A DNA stretch of 64,000 nucleotides from Sepiola atlantica (Eukaryota > Mollusca > Cephalopoda > Sepiida > Sepiolidae): positions 85,475,214 through 85,539,213 of the forward strand of contig OY744517.1 of NCBI GenBank assembly GCA_963556195.1. Direction: 5' to 3'. The notes under the pieces were generated by a model. The model was not told the origin of the DNA. It saw only the letters and a program-made list of their open reading frames with translations, and did no database searches. Positions 31,530 through 42,714 of this stretch are shown here, piece by piece (within the stretch, counting starts at the first letter, position 1; every line of letters starts with the position of its first letter). The translations under genes were made by a program, and so were the position numbers.

Positions 31530-32246
31530 TATTACACGGGTGCAGGCTATCTTCTCTTGGTGAGATGGACCCGTAGACCTTGACAGGTCATCAATCTAGG
31601 AAGAGGAAAACTGATAAAAGACCGTGCCATTGACCACTCCCGTCTTGGAAGCAAACCGTGGGGGGGGGGAGGTTTTCTTGTCTTGATCAACAACCTTCCT
31701 ACACCTGAGGTCTCGAAGAAAATATCCGGTTGCAAACCTAAAACTGCTTAAGGAGTAGATGGGCCTTCACACTCCTTTTCTGTCTAGTAGCCAGGCACAG
31801 ATGTACTAACTCTGGGACGCCTCAAAGACACCCAGTGTTTGGCCTTGTTTCCTGACTAGAACAATGAACGCCGTCTCTCTTTCTCTCTATCTGGGAAACT
31901 TGGGGAAAGTTTTTTCGTCACTAAATTGCACATGACTAGTCTGGGTCGCTCTTGTTCTGACTGGTTGAGATTACAAGTTAGACAGCTTGTCTGGCTATTG
32001 TTTCCGACTGTTAGTACAGGAGCTCTAACTCTTAGGCAGCGCTAAAAACGGCTGTTCCATTAACAGTTGTGTGTACGTGTCATGTCATGCATAGGAAGGG
32101 ACCCTTCAGTTATCCCTGATGGGCTTTCCCAAGGCCACAACCCCTATTAGCATCAAGCAAGCACCCACTTTGCCCTTCTCAAAAATGACATTACAAAGAA
32201 AATAAAATAAAAACCTAAACCAGACACCCACCAAAAAACATCTTCA
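31530..32246 (+). other. Probable LINE 5' leader
   Basis: Less AT-rich than its surroundings and not open for long in any frame. It leads directly into the endonuclease frame, so I infer the 5' UTR of the LINE. No promoter element can be named. Confidence 0.5.
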
Positions 32247-32255
32247 CCTATTCCC

Positions 32256-33116
32256 TTGAGGCTAGCATTCACAAATATCCGGGGAATTAGAACCAACATC
32301 AACGATGTAGAAACCTTTCTCCTAACAAACTCACCGGATATCCTAGCACTAAGTGAAACAAACCTTCAATCCTCAATCTCCTCTCACCACTTTGACGTGA
32401 CTGATTACCTCCCACTCTACTGAAAAGACTCTGACAAACATATGCACGGATTAAGAGTTTATGTTCAGAACACCTTCCCTTTGACTAGTAAACATAGGCT
32501 AGAATCAGATGACCAAGTCTACATGTGCTTTAGATTTACTCTACAACACAGCTTTAGTTACTTATATTTCTTATACAGTTCTGCTTCGACCCAAGACTGT
32601 AACCTGCTAAACTCTGTCTCTGAAAGCATAGATACAGCACTCTCACTAGACTCGAATGCCCAAATACATGTATTTAGGGATTTTAGTGCACACCACCATG
32701 ACTGGCTAGGATTCTCAAATTTTACTGATGCAGATGGTAACTCTAACAGACTGTCATTTTCTCACCTCCCTGATCGTGTGGACTAGCAAGCCTCACTTCT
32801 CAACCTATTCTTGACCTCACTGCTCGAGTCTTGTGTGACGAATGCCCATAGCCCACTCGGAAATGCTGATCACATTGTAATAATGATTGATATCACCCTA
32901 AAAACTCGTCCCAAAGCTGATGAGCTGTTGCTCGAAACGACGAGATACTATGAGCAGGCTGATTTTGATTCTATCACAGATCACATCAGCGACGCCCCAT
33001 GGAATGAAACCTTCTCACTCCCTGCTGATCAGTGTGCCAATAAGCTAACCGAATGGGTCAAAGCAGGCATTGATGCTTATGTCCCCACACGAAAATTCTT
33101 CAGCAAACTCCACTGA
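32256..33116 (+). pseudogene. LINE AP endonuclease domain remnant
   Basis: One frame carries the signature of apurinic-type LINE endonucleases: LAFTNIRGIRTN near the N-terminus, DILALSETNL (catalytic E), a degraded active-site box DFSAHHHDWLG (normally GDFN.HH..WL), and SPLGNADHIV (the conserved S..DH). These enzymes nick target DNA for target-primed reverse transcription. In-frame stops at 32421-32423, 32784-32786 and 33114-33116 make it inactive. The N of the DFN motif has become S. Confidence 0.85.
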
Positions 33117-33370
33117 GAGGTAGAAGGCATTCCAAAAGTTCGGCCGCCATAAGTCAACTGCGAACAGACAAAAGTTTGTAGAGGCAAGAAATGATTGCAA
33201 AGTAGTGATAGACGAAGGAAAGAGAAGGTATACAGAGATAACCAAAAAACGCATTCAGTCACAGAAACTAGTTACTCGTGATTTCTGGAAAATGTACAAT
33301 AGTGTGATGAACAATGGACAATCGACAATTCTCCCGCTATCAAATCACAACGATGTTGTTTGGACTCGGC
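33015..33370 (+). repeat. LINE linker duplication, unit 1
   Basis: Matches 33395-33750: CTGATCAGTG, AAACTAGTTACTC..GATTTCTGGAAA, TACAATAGTGTG.TGAACAATGG and TCAAATCACAA.GATGT in the same order. Confidence 0.88.
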
Positions 33371-33394
33371 AAACCACCCCCTCCCTAAATTCCC

Positions 33395-33750
33395 ACTGCT
33401 GATCAGTGCACAAATGAGTTAACCAGATGGGTCAAAGTAGGCATTGAAGCATATGTCCCCAAGCGGAAATTATTCAGCAAACCCCACTCTCCTTAATGGT
33501 TCATCTCGGAATGTGCAGCTGCTATTGCAGTGAGGAAAAAAGTATTCAGACAATTCAGCCGCAATAAGTCAACTGGGAATAGACAAAAATTTATAGAGTC
33601 AAGAAATAATTGTAAAACAGTGATAGGACAAGAAGAGAGAAGGTATACAGAGATAACCAAAAGACACATTCAATCACGGAAACTAGGTACTCTCGATTTC
33701 TGGAAAGTTTACAATAGTGTGGTGAACAATGGTCAATCAACAATCAAATC
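33395..33750 (+). repeat. LINE linker duplication, unit 2
   Basis: Second copy, ~85% by eye. It retains ~45 bp (CCTTAATGGTTCATCTCGGA and following) that unit 1 lacks. Unit 2, not unit 1, continues into the RT domain. Confidence 0.88.
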
Positions 33751-33753
33751 ACA

Positions 33754-34203
33754 ATGATGTCGTTTGCATGGCAACTGATAAAGCTGAATTACTTGCCCAG
33801 CATTTTCGCCTTAAACTCCACTTTGAACTCAGCTAATCACCCCGTCTCTCATTTCCCATTGTGGACCAAAGCCACACTTGATGACCTGGTCATCACCCCA
33901 TCTCAGGATCTCATACCAGTAATAGTAATAAAGAAATGCTCTGCTGAACTGTCCCCTGTCCTCTCCAAACTCTACAACAAATGCCTCGCTGAATCTTGCT
34001 TCCCTGATAACTGGAAAATTTCCTCTGTGGTACCAGTCTTCAAGAATTCTGGAGATAGAACTGATCATCAAAATTATCGCCCCATCAGTCTACTCCCGAT
34101 GTTTGCTAAAATCTTTGAATCCTTAATCAATCTAGCAATAGTCCGGCACCTTGTTAATGCTAAACTTCTTTCTGACCATCAGTACACTGGACAATGCAGG
34201 TGA
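33754..34203 (+). pseudogene. LINE reverse transcriptase, N-terminal remnant
   Basis: Open for 149 codons. Contains CSAELSPVLSKLYNKCLAES, FPDNWKISSVVPVFK and the block NYRPISLLPMFAKIFESL, which is RT motif 1-2 of LINEs. The usual 'K.TGPDG' before this is degraded (TPSQDLIPV). After 'LSDHQY' about 70 bp of the normal RT (GFRQARSTAD region) are missing, then the interruption begins. Confidence 0.88.
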
Positions 34204-34295
34204 AGCTTGATTTTAATCATCGTAAGGAGACATAATAGTGATGCCAAACTGTTATGTCTGGGGGAATTAATTTTACCCTTTCTGGAAGAGTATTC

Positions 34296-34350
<55 letters not shown>

Positions 34351-34468
34351 CCTTAGTTATAAAATATCTGTTCTTTATTTCCTTCCTTTATTCTTTTAAC
34401 TAATCTATTGTTCCTCTGTTCTTCTCTCCCCTTTTACATTATTAATAGAGTTATATTGCTTTTCTCTT
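34204..34468. mobile_element. Interruption: SINE-like repeat with (TA)n and flank
   Basis: 34205-34300 matches 4207-4325 and runs into (TA)n at 34301-34346. The sequence 34347-34468 is T-rich and unique-looking. The LINE resumes at 34469 by repeating ~60 bp already present at 34126-34186. Confidence 0.6.
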
Positions 34469-35478
34469 ATCAATCTAGCGATAGTCTGCCACCTCGTTAA
34501 TGCTAAACTTCTTTCTAAATATCAGTATGGATTTAGGCAAGCACGGTCTACTGCGGATATCCTAACTGTCATCTCTGAACGCATATACCATACACTGGAC
34601 AAGGTAGGTAAAGCTAGGGTGATGGCGTTTGATATATCCAAAGCCTTTGAAAATGTCTGGCATAAAGGTCTTCTCAGAAAAATTTACTCATATGGTATTA
34701 CTGGACGAATATTTAATATAATTAGATACTTCCTACCCAAAAGAAAGATCCAGGTTTTCCTTGATAGCCGTTCATCTAAGCAACATGACATGAATGCAGG
34801 TGTACCCTAGGGATCAATCCTTGGATCTCTACTGTTCCTGATTTTCATAAACGACCTCTCTGATGGCATTGTGTCTGAGATTAGTATATTTGCTGATGAC
34901 ACTATGCTCTACGCTCGTCATGTGGGCAAAACAGATGCGATCATATCCGAGGTAATGGCTGAATCCTTAGAAAATGACCTCCAGTCTGTAGTGAATTGGG
35001 GCAGAATTGTTTGGTAATTTTTAATGCCACAAAGACAAAGCTCCTTTCCTTCAATAACTACAAGAAATCTCTTCAACCACTGATTGTCATGGCTAATAAC
35101 ACCCTACCTGAGAGTCCAACGTTCAAACTCCTTTGCCTTATATTTACAGGTAATATGAATTGGAACAAATACATTGAAGACATTGCCAAGGCTGCTGCAA
35201 AGAAGGTGGGATCCCTCTACCGTGCTAGTAAATTTCTCACACCCGACATTATCCTATATCTTTACAAAGCCATCATCCATCTATGTATGGAGTATTGTTG
35301 CCACATCTGGGCTGATGCATCATCCACTTGTCTCTCCTTCTTAGACAAGGTCCAAAAAAGAGTCGCTAACTTAATAAATCTATCACTATCCACCAAGGTC
35401 CGACCCCTGTTCCATCGGCGAAATGTTGCATCCTTGTCCCTATTCTATAAGTACTTCAATGGATTGTGCCTTGATTAA
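34469..35478 (+). pseudogene. LINE reverse transcriptase, palm to thumb remnant
   Basis: Contains GFRQARSTADILTVISER, then FDISKAFENVWHKGLL (first catalytic Asp motif), NAGVP-stop-GSILG (PQGS motif with TAG at 34808-34810 replacing Q), and FADDTMLYA at 34889-34915, the FADD form of the RT catalytic box, still intact. A frameshift lies near 34998. The thumb then reads IIHLCMEYCCHIWADASS, LDKVQKRVANLI and RRNVASLSLFYKYFNGLC before a TAA at 35476. Not functional. Confidence 0.9.
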
Positions 35479-35819
35479 CTTGCTGCTCTGGTGCTCCACA
35501 ACGTAAATTCACTTGACCAACACAGCAATCAGCTAAATCCCATCCATTCACTGTGGAGGTCTCCAGATGCCAGAGAGTCTGCTACTCTAATAGCTTCTTT
35601 CCTCAAGCTGCCGGCCTTTGAAACTCCGTCCCTGCTCCCTGTTTCCCCGACTGTTACGACATGCAGAAGTTTAAAACTAATGTGAACAAACATCTAGCTG
35701 CAAAGCTAACAAATTTAGGATGATCCCTGAAATTTCAGCCTAATTCTCAGTAGCTCTTTACGTCTACAGTGGCAGCTTGCCTTGTTTGGGTGAACTAAGT
35801 CAAAAAAATCAAAAAAAAA
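35479..35819 (+). pseudogene. LINE C-terminus and 3' UTR
   Basis: In the frame matching the family: SHPFTVEVSRC, SFFPQAAGL, then FKTNVNKHLAAKLTNLG and a stop. 3' UTR includes TTTACGTCTACAGTGGCAGC and ends in an A-rich tail. Confidence 0.85.
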
Positions 35820-35822
35820 TGT

Positions 35823-35950
35823 AGTGTTCCTAGACTATAGAAACACGGTATTATAATCCACATAGCTAAAAATCAAAACTCTTCTTCAGATCCAGTAAAC
35901 TACAGACCTATTGCTCTGAGAAAAATCCATAAAGAAGCCCATTAAACTAT
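35823..35950 (+). pseudogene. Short RT fragment of a different LINE
   Basis: Plus frame reads KHGIIIHIAKN, SSSDPVNYRPIALRKI; 'NYRPIAL' is RT motif 2 of non-LTR elements. It is abutted to the A tail of the mosaic LINE and stops after ~40 codons. Confidence 0.65.
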
Positions 35951-36699
35951 ATGAACTGCCAGACAAGGACCGGCAGAGGTGGCAGAATGGTGCCAGAGTG
36001 CTTGGATTAGAAAATGGTAGACTATGATGGTGAAGGAGAAGTAGTATAGTGAGTGGTCCTACATGAGGAAGCCACTTCAGCATGTGTGATAAATTGGTGG
36101 GTCACTATTTCCTATATGGGTGGCTCAGAGTGCTGATAGGCTTCATCAAACATCATGTTACTAACATCATGCAGAACTGAAGCAGAACTGGAGCAGAGAA
36201 TAAAAGACACTCTTTCCCGGGTACAGCAATTACATTCTGCTTATCTAATCGGTGCTTTTAATGTTACTTTTTATTTACTTCTTATTTCTCATAGTTGCAT
36301 TGAATGTGATTGGGTGTTCATCTATACCGTTAATTCAACCAAGTAAGCAAATAGCTTATTTGGAAAGAACATGATAAATAATGAAAGAAAAAAACCTTCA
36401 ACTCTCACACTTGCCTAAAATGTAAGAACTCAGATATTTGGTTGATAAAGCATAAAAAATAGCTGAATAGTTATATAAGAAAAGAAACACTTAACTGTTC
36501 TCTTTGTAAAAAATGCATAGATGTGTATTGATGATCGAATAAGTGATGACCGAAAAGGGTGGTTGAAACAAGATCTATTTCAGAGTTATAATCGAAGGAG
36601 AATCGTTGAGGAAAATCCCTAATCAGGTGAATGTAAGCTATGATTTGAAAAGAATATGTTGGACGTGTCGACGGACGCAGGCTTGCTGACTGATCGACT

Positions 36700-36990
36700 C
36701 TTGATGCTGATGTAATGAAGCTATCATCCAGGATGCATGCTGACTGTAGTCAACTAAGTATACCCAACATATCAACGTGGCAGAGCTAGATACCGTGCTG
36801 AGAGGAATCAACCTCACGCTCAAATGGCAGGCTATGGTTTTACATATAAAAACACACTTCCTGTGTATGTACCACTGAATGATCAAGGCTCTTACAGTAA
36901 AATCCTGGTGGGACACCAAATCTACAAGTGAGATGCTCATAAAGCAATGACTGGACACATTGACCTCAATTGTACTACTTACTACTTGTA
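36700..36990 (+). pseudogene. RNase H domain remnant of an LTR retroelement
   Basis: In the frame through 36717, after two stops, HINVAELDTVLRGINLTLKW is followed by AMVLHIKTHFLCMYH, a stop, and SEMLIKQ-stop-LDTLTS. The '(N/S)(V/M)AELDAV..G(I/V)NLAL.W' box with a later 'K.D...V..W' and 'SEMLI.RRL' is the RNase H region of Ty3-type Pol polyproteins. Several stops and a D-to-H change make it inactive. No adjoining LTRs were found. Confidence 0.65.
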
Positions 36991-37664
36991 CTTGAAACAG
37001 ATCTTACTACTTGTACTTGAAACAGCATTCACCCGGTTGAGCCAGTTTCATCCATCCTGGCAACTGCATCACTCACGAATGTTTGAAGTCAATGATTCAG
37101 TGATCTCTAGTCACTTGCGGTTCCAATGGCGAACTCTGTAGATTCAAGGGCCTAGGTTGAGTTCCACATCAGCTTTAATTGCCATCAGCCAAGGTTTTTG
37201 TTGTCCACCATATCGCTTTTACCAACTCTGTAGCGGAACTGGGTCAATTGCTTCATAGATGAATTCTCCTGGTTGATGGCAAAGGGCATGATCCAGCCAG
37301 CGTAGACAGGCTGACTTGTCGGAGGGAAGTAATTTTTCAGAAGAAACATACTGTGTTCTTTGAGAGAAAGTGCTGCCATCGAACATGGAGGATTCAGTGG
37401 TGATTAAATGTTTCCAATCGCCTAACGTTTTTAAGTTCAACTCGCATGCAAATGGTCAAAATCTGTCATTCAACTTAATCTATTACTGGAATCTAGCATT
37501 TCATTTTTCTATCTAAAGTAATATATAAAGCTCAGATTTTGAGGTCCATAAAATTTGAGTCAATTTAAAATTGAAATGGTGGGGGGGGGGGGTTATAATC
37601 ATATGAAAATAATTGTTTTATGATTTTAATGACAATGGTTTCGTAACAAATAAGTGTTCATAAA
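36991..37664. other. No gene assigned
   Basis: A 24-bp tandem (CTTACTACTTGTACTTGAAA..) at 36980-37026. Two overlapping minus-strand frames at 37185-37440 look protein-like but have no recognisable motif; they may be part of the same dead retroelement. Confidence 0.35.
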
Positions 37665-37667
37665 CTA

Positions 37668-38217
37668 CAGGGTCCGCTATCAGTAACAATATTATTTTAT
37701 TTCAACATAATAAATATAACATGGAAGAAATATGCAACTGCAATATAGAAACTAACAAACGGTACAATTAAGTTTTTGCAACGTAGAACATGATGTTTAT
37801 TCCGGCATGGAAGATTATTACACTGGAGACAACTTTAAATAAAAAAAAGTAACTATTTCAACATAATAAATGTAACATAGAAAAAATATGCAACTGTAAT
37901 ATAGAAACTAACAAACGGTACAATTAAGTTTTTTGCAACATAAAACATGATGTTTATTAAAATATTTATGAAAGCTTCATGTATTACTTATGAAGCTTAA
38001 TGAGCTTTGATAATCTTTCAGAGACTGAGTGGCATACTTTGACGCGTAGCCCCAACGGCACTCGAGCAAAAGCAGCTCGGGTGTGTTCCTTAAGTTCAAC
38101 AATATTATAAAAATATACGATTCCCGCTTTAGAATGACACATGAAATAGAAGAAATGCTAAAGTATCATCAAAGTTAGACACAACAGAAAATATATAGTT
38201 ACATATGGCGGACCCTG
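37668..38217. mobile_element. Mariner-type MITE
   Basis: Starts CAGGGTCCGC and ends GCGGACCCTG, with a TA dinucleotide at each side (37666-37667, 38218-38219): the termini and target duplication of Tc1/mariner elements. 550 bp, no transposase. It contains an internal ~115-bp tandem duplication (37688-37806, 37847-37960). Confidence 0.8.
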
Positions 38218-38219
38218 TA

Positions 38220-38740
38220 TATAAATAGTTAAGGACAACAAATTCAATTTCAGTATTTTGTTATCACCATTGTTACATGGGAATTCCCGAAACAGTGAAA
38301 TGGCTATAGTAGGTGCACATTTATTTAGGGGTCAGTAAGTAAATGTTTCCAACAATGTTAGTTTTTGTTTTACGTCTTTTATTATGGGATTCTTTGATGA
38401 GTGGTACTAAGGGCGAGAATGACGATTTGGAAAGATTTTACAAAAAAATATTTAAAAAATTACTTTTTTTCTTTTAGTTTATAAAAGTAATAAAGAAATT
38501 GAAGAGGTTTAATCGCTATGCAACCATGTTAAATATGGTACTCAGCCGCTTGCTTCTTATTCTTTAACTGGTAGACCAAGAGTGCATGGTACAACACACC
38601 TCTTCAACATAACACAATATTATCCAATATAATGGACAAGAAGTTACCTGATACATTTATATTACCAAGATGAAACAAACTCTACAATGACTTGGACAAA
38701 AACGCACTGAACTTTGCAGTGACTTAACAAACAAGTAATA
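38220..38740. other. No feature recognised
   Basis: AT-rich. Confidence 0.5.
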
Positions 38741-38744
38741 TCTC

Positions 38745-39155
38745 ATGTTAACATTATTGAGAAACGTATTGAGGACATGCGTTGCAGGGAGAGAAATTAT
38801 ATGAGAATGATACGATGCATATTTAATCAGAGTCGTAAAGACAGGCTTAGACTTAATGACCTCAGACAGAGATTAAATCTGGACAGTGTTTGGAAATGTG
38901 CGGAAAACAGGAGACTTCGTTGATATGGTCACATTGAAAGAATAGATTTCTTGGGTTAGTAGACATAGAACAGTTGAGGCTGCATGATCAGTTGGTGGAG
39001 GGAAAACATGGGCAGAAATGATAAAAATTGACTTGAGAGAAAAATAGATAAATAAAGACCTGGTTAGAGACAGGTTAATTTGGAAGTCAATTTCTAAAAG
39101 GCGCCAAACACATGCCAGCCTGTAAAACGGGCATAAAACCGAATAAGATGAGGAT
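38745..39155 (+). pseudogene. RTE-like LINE C-terminus
   Basis: Same family as 14628-14985 and 42715-43330: YMRMIRCIFNQSRKDRLRLN, then WYGH..ER-like, KTWAEMIKIDLRE, IWKSISKR, ending CCTGTAAAACGGGCATAAAA CCGAATAAGATGA. Frames broken by stops. Confidence 0.75.
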
Positions 39156-39254
39156 GATGTATGTAAACTGACCTTCTTTCAATTATAAATAAAATAGCAA
39201 AACATGTTTGACCATTTGTTTACAATAATGATTCGGTTTTGGCATTAACCAATA

Positions 39255-39603
39255 TGCCATACATTTGATGCAGTGAAGTGGCCAATGCAGATAACATTGC
39301 AAATCCCACACTCCAAATTATGGAATGGCTGCATGGACACTTTGGTGATTGTCTCATCAGTAAGAGATGGTGAATGAGCTTCACATTCACCAGATATTAG
39401 CCTCCCTCCCCCCGAATTGTATTTAGGGGTTTATCTCAAAGCTAATATCTATCAACACATTCCACAGACTATTCTTGAACCGAAGAGGGGCATAGCTTGT
39501 CAAAATAAGGGCAGTGCCAAGAGAGAAGTGTGTCAGAGTTATTGATAATTTTGCAATGCAGAGTTGCGCATTTACAGTATATCATTCAATGGAAATAAAA
39601 TAA
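39255..39603 (+). pseudogene. Mariner transposase C-terminal remnant
   Basis: Plus-strand pieces line up with the end of a mariner-family transposase: MEWLHGHFGDCLISKR, a frame change, SHSPDISLPPPELYLGVYLK (the SPD...P.D...W..LK catalytic region), IYQHIPQTI, a frame change, then AVPREKCVRVIDNFAMQ and stop at 39601. The last catalytic Asp region is degraded ('PELYLG' where 'PDFYLW' would be expected). At least two frameshifts. The N-terminal DNA-binding part is absent. Confidence 0.75.
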
Positions 39604-39604
39604 A

Positions 39605-40450
39605 GACTGTTAGATATTCATCATTGAAACTTGATGGGCAGGACAGGCATATACGTTTTTTTGTACTAAATATTGTTTGATTACAGTAAATAATGTGAAT
39701 TTTAATATGGGTGCCATATTTGAAGAGTCACTTTGTATACACAAATATATACAAAGACATTAGTGAAACGACCATTTTCAAGGTTTGATTGTCATACCTG
39801 CAATTCGACATTTCGTAGTTACAATTTAATAGATCTGACTAGATTCGAACTTAAGTTGCCACTTCTATAGTCCGAATCGGCAGTAGTGTGCAGAGAGGGG
39901 GATCCAAATTAGGGAGTCATCCAATCATATTCAATTTATCTCCTTTTCTCATAATATTTCTCAGCACTACGACTTATACTCGAGTCTTTGGGGATATAAA
40001 ATCAAGCAGTTGGCACCAGGCATCACCAGACATCACCAGACCCCTGTACACCACTGTACACCACTGTACACAGACAATTATTGGGCAAACTGTACCTCCC
40101 ACACTTGTCGATGTGCACTTGTATATGAGGTTAATCCATCCACTTCTTGAAAATTATAATTATTTGCTTATTATTCAATTAACAAAATATTCTTCCTAAC
40201 TTTCTGTTTTCTAATACCTTATTGCAGATAAATTATCTATTGCATCCCAGAAATAAATCCAATTTTGATTGGATTAGTTATAGAAGGAATTATTTCCATA
40301 TCTTGTTGAAGTAACTCACTTAACATCAATGTTGCAGAGGCGGAAACAGGAAATGTTCTCGAGGTGGTACACTTGTGTCGTAATACACAACATGAACAAG
40401 AATCTTCTGCTTGCCTCACCGTCCATGGACATCAGCACAATAGATATTTG
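39605..40450. other. No gene; short tandem at 40018-40075
   Basis: ACATCACCAG and TGTACACCAC units are each repeated two or three times. Otherwise no feature. Confidence 0.55.
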
Positions 40451-40453
40451 ATT

Positions 40454-40520
40454 GGTTTTGTTTGGTTTATTTTACTGCATATCAACCATCTGTGGGTTAT
40501 TTAATGCCGAATAAAGTAGT
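40454..40520. repeat. 127-bp module, partial copy
   Basis: GGTTTATTTTACTGCATATC and GGGTTATTTAATGCCGAAT match the 13.2-kb module. Confidence 0.75.
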
Positions 40521-40562
40521 GAAATATTATTCTATACGTAGGAAAATTATTTATATTTTTAG

Positions 40563-41033
40563 AATACATTACTCTTTGAAGACATTATTATTTGAAAACA
40601 TTACTCTCCAAAGACATTATTCCTCAGAGGCATTACTCTTTGAAGACATTACTCTTTGAAGACATTATTTTTTGAAAACATTAGTCTCCAAAGACATCAT
40701 TCCTCAGAGGCATTACTCTTTGAAGACATTACTCTTTGAAGACATTATTTTTTGAAAACATTAGTCTCCAAAGACATCATTCCTCAGAGGCATTACTCTT
40801 TGAAGACATTACTCTTTGAAGACATTATTTTTTGAAAACATTACTCTCCAAAGACATTATTCCTCAGAGATATTACTCTTTGAAGACATTATTCTTTGAA
40901 AACATTAGTCTCCAAAGACATTATTCCTCAGAGGCATTACTCTTTGAAGACATTATTTTTTGAAAACATTATTCCCCAAGACATTATTCTTCAGAGATAT
41001 TACTCTTTGAAGAACATTACTCTTTGAGAATGA
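40563..41033. repeat. 16-bp minisatellite with higher-order structure
   Basis: Monomers CATTACTCTTTGAAGA, CATTATTTTTTGAAAA, CATTAGTCTCCAAAGA and CATCATTCCTCAGAGG follow in fixed order. The set is repeated as 64- or 80-bp higher-order units about six times. Confidence 0.92.
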
Positions 41034-41156
41034 CCACACTCTAGCCGGAAAACCTCCGACAATACCACAAGCGGCAGACGAATACACTTAGTTTTGTGTT
41101 GTTTGAAATATAGTTGTCAAATATAATTCCATAAGTAGAGTAATTACTTATATTCC

Positions 41157-41372
41157 TAGAATACATTGCTCTTAGATAACCAGAATACATTGCTCTTAAA
41201 TAACCAGAATACTTTGCTCTTAGATAACCAGAATACATTGCTGTTAGATAACCAGAATATATTGCTCTTAGATAACCAGAATACATTGCTCTTAAATAAC
41301 CAGAATACATTGCTCTTAGATAACCAGAATACATTGCTCTTAAATAACCAGAATACATTGATCTCATAATAC
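41157..41372. repeat. 24-bp minisatellite
   Basis: About nine units of AACCAGAATACATTGCTCTT AGAT, with AAAT variants alternating; then degenerating to 18-bp ATACAT(T/C)G.TCTCA units up to ~41418. Confidence 0.92.
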
Positions 41373-41482
41373 ATTGGTCTCAGAATACATCGCTCCCATA
41401 ATACAATGCTCTCAGAAGGAAATCTTACAGTGAAAGCGGAAACATCAATGTTGGAACTGAACTTTACTGAGAAGGTGCAGCA

Positions 41483-41592
41483 TTACTCTCAGAAAGCGGC
41501 ACTCCAAGAAAAACATTACTCTCTGAAAAACATCACTACTTTGGAAACATTACTCTTTTAAAACATTACTCTTTGAAAAGATTACTCTTTGG
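41483..41592. repeat. Outlying monomers of the 16-bp family
   Basis: Several degenerate CATTACTCT.TGAAAA units; they show the array once spanned 40.56-41.59 kb around the 24-bp block. Confidence 0.8.
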
Positions 41593-41594
41593 CA

Positions 41595-42710
41595 CTGGTA
41601 ATCTTTCTTGTTCTCAACGTGATTGACCCTCAGCCACCACTTTCTAGTATCTATTTGGGGAGAAAAATAAAAATAAAAAGGAGAAATAAGGTTATAATTT
41701 TTTGAAGAATCAGATTGAATACTACAGTTGTGTATGAACTTATAGATACTAGGGCATGATGTGACCAGCCGATTGATCGGATTGGGGCTCTCTGACCTCC
41801 TGTCTAGCCAAAATAAGAACCCGAAGTGACCAAGCCACAGACCGCTCAATCACCAACATCTTGTTCTAAGACATCATGAGTAGCCACCCATGGCCAACAG
41901 ATGGCCCCGTTTTCGGGGAAGGGGGGAGAGGATCTTACTCCTATGCATGTGGTTGAAGTCGGTGAATTCTAAGCCCTGCTGACAGGGCAACATAGATATT
42001 TGAAACACAACAATGAAACATTATAATGTAGCATGATCACCAGTCAATTCTCTTGAACAATAAAACTCATTTTCTCTTCTTTTAATATTTTCACAAGACA
42101 AGATAACTGACCATTATATAACAAGGTTGCCATTAGGCTGCTGCTTTCATCATAGTTGATAAAGATTGTGCTGAGGTCAGTTTTTTTCATAATGTGTCGA
42201 GGACAGATCACGTGATGCCAGAGTAGTCAACCATTGGTTGATTTAGCTACATTGTTTTCTATATGAAAGGTGTGACTCAGAAGTTCACTTATCTTTTCTC
42301 CCTTTTTGGGCTGACCGTTAACGGGGTAACGTTTCCTGAATTCTTCTGTCTTTTCCTCTTTTCTGTTTTATTACTGAAGCGACAAGATTCTTTTGTTCGA
42401 CGTTCCTATTCGGTTATCCGTACGTCAGATGACGCGCACGATTAAACAGGAAGTCCCAAAGACTTAAAAATCTTGGATTTAACCCGGACTTTTATTATTC
42501 GTGACTGATGAATATTTTCAGGTAATTTATTTGTTTTTATCTACTTAACGCAGGCGATCCTAAAATATTTTTCTTTGCCTTTCTTTAAAATTAATTTAAA
42601 TAACTAAATATTCTACTTATACATTACATGTAAACATAGACAAAAAATTTAAATACCATGGATAAAACGAGTGCGATTTACTGGATACAGATTTACATTA
42701 AACATTCCAT
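41595..42710. other. No gene recognised
   Basis: 41750-41990 is GC-richer and repeat-like but has no partner in the window. 42160-42440 has no supported coding signal. Confidence 0.45.
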
Positions 42711-42714
42711 GTAT

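Larger units (their letters stand above)
31530..35819 (+). mobile_element. Mosaic non-LTR retrotransposon (LINE)
   Basis: The largest element in the window. In order: a GC-richer 5' leader (31530-32246), AP-type endonuclease remnant (32256-33116), a linker present twice (33015-33370 and 33395-33750), the start of an RT domain (33754-34200), a ~265-bp interruption ending in a (TA)n tract, a second RT start (34469) running through the catalytic region, RT C-terminus, 3' UTR and an A-rich tail near 35819. Stops and frameshifts break every domain. The order EN-RT and the C-terminus 'SFFP..GLWNS' place it in the CR1/L2/Jockey-like group; I cannot fix the clade. Confidence 0.85.

Noticed and set aside
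35966..36040. GGTGGCAGAATGGTGCCAGA resembling the tRNA-derived head of cephalopod SINEs
   Set aside because: Only box A-like similarity; no box B or SINE body follows.
36947..37440. Possible integrase region downstream of the RNase H remnant
   Set aside because: I could not find the zinc-binding or DDE motifs in any frame.
40563..41372. CRISPR-like repeat array
   Set aside because: There are no unique spacers; monomers follow each other directly, and the DNA is eukaryotic. These are minisatellites.
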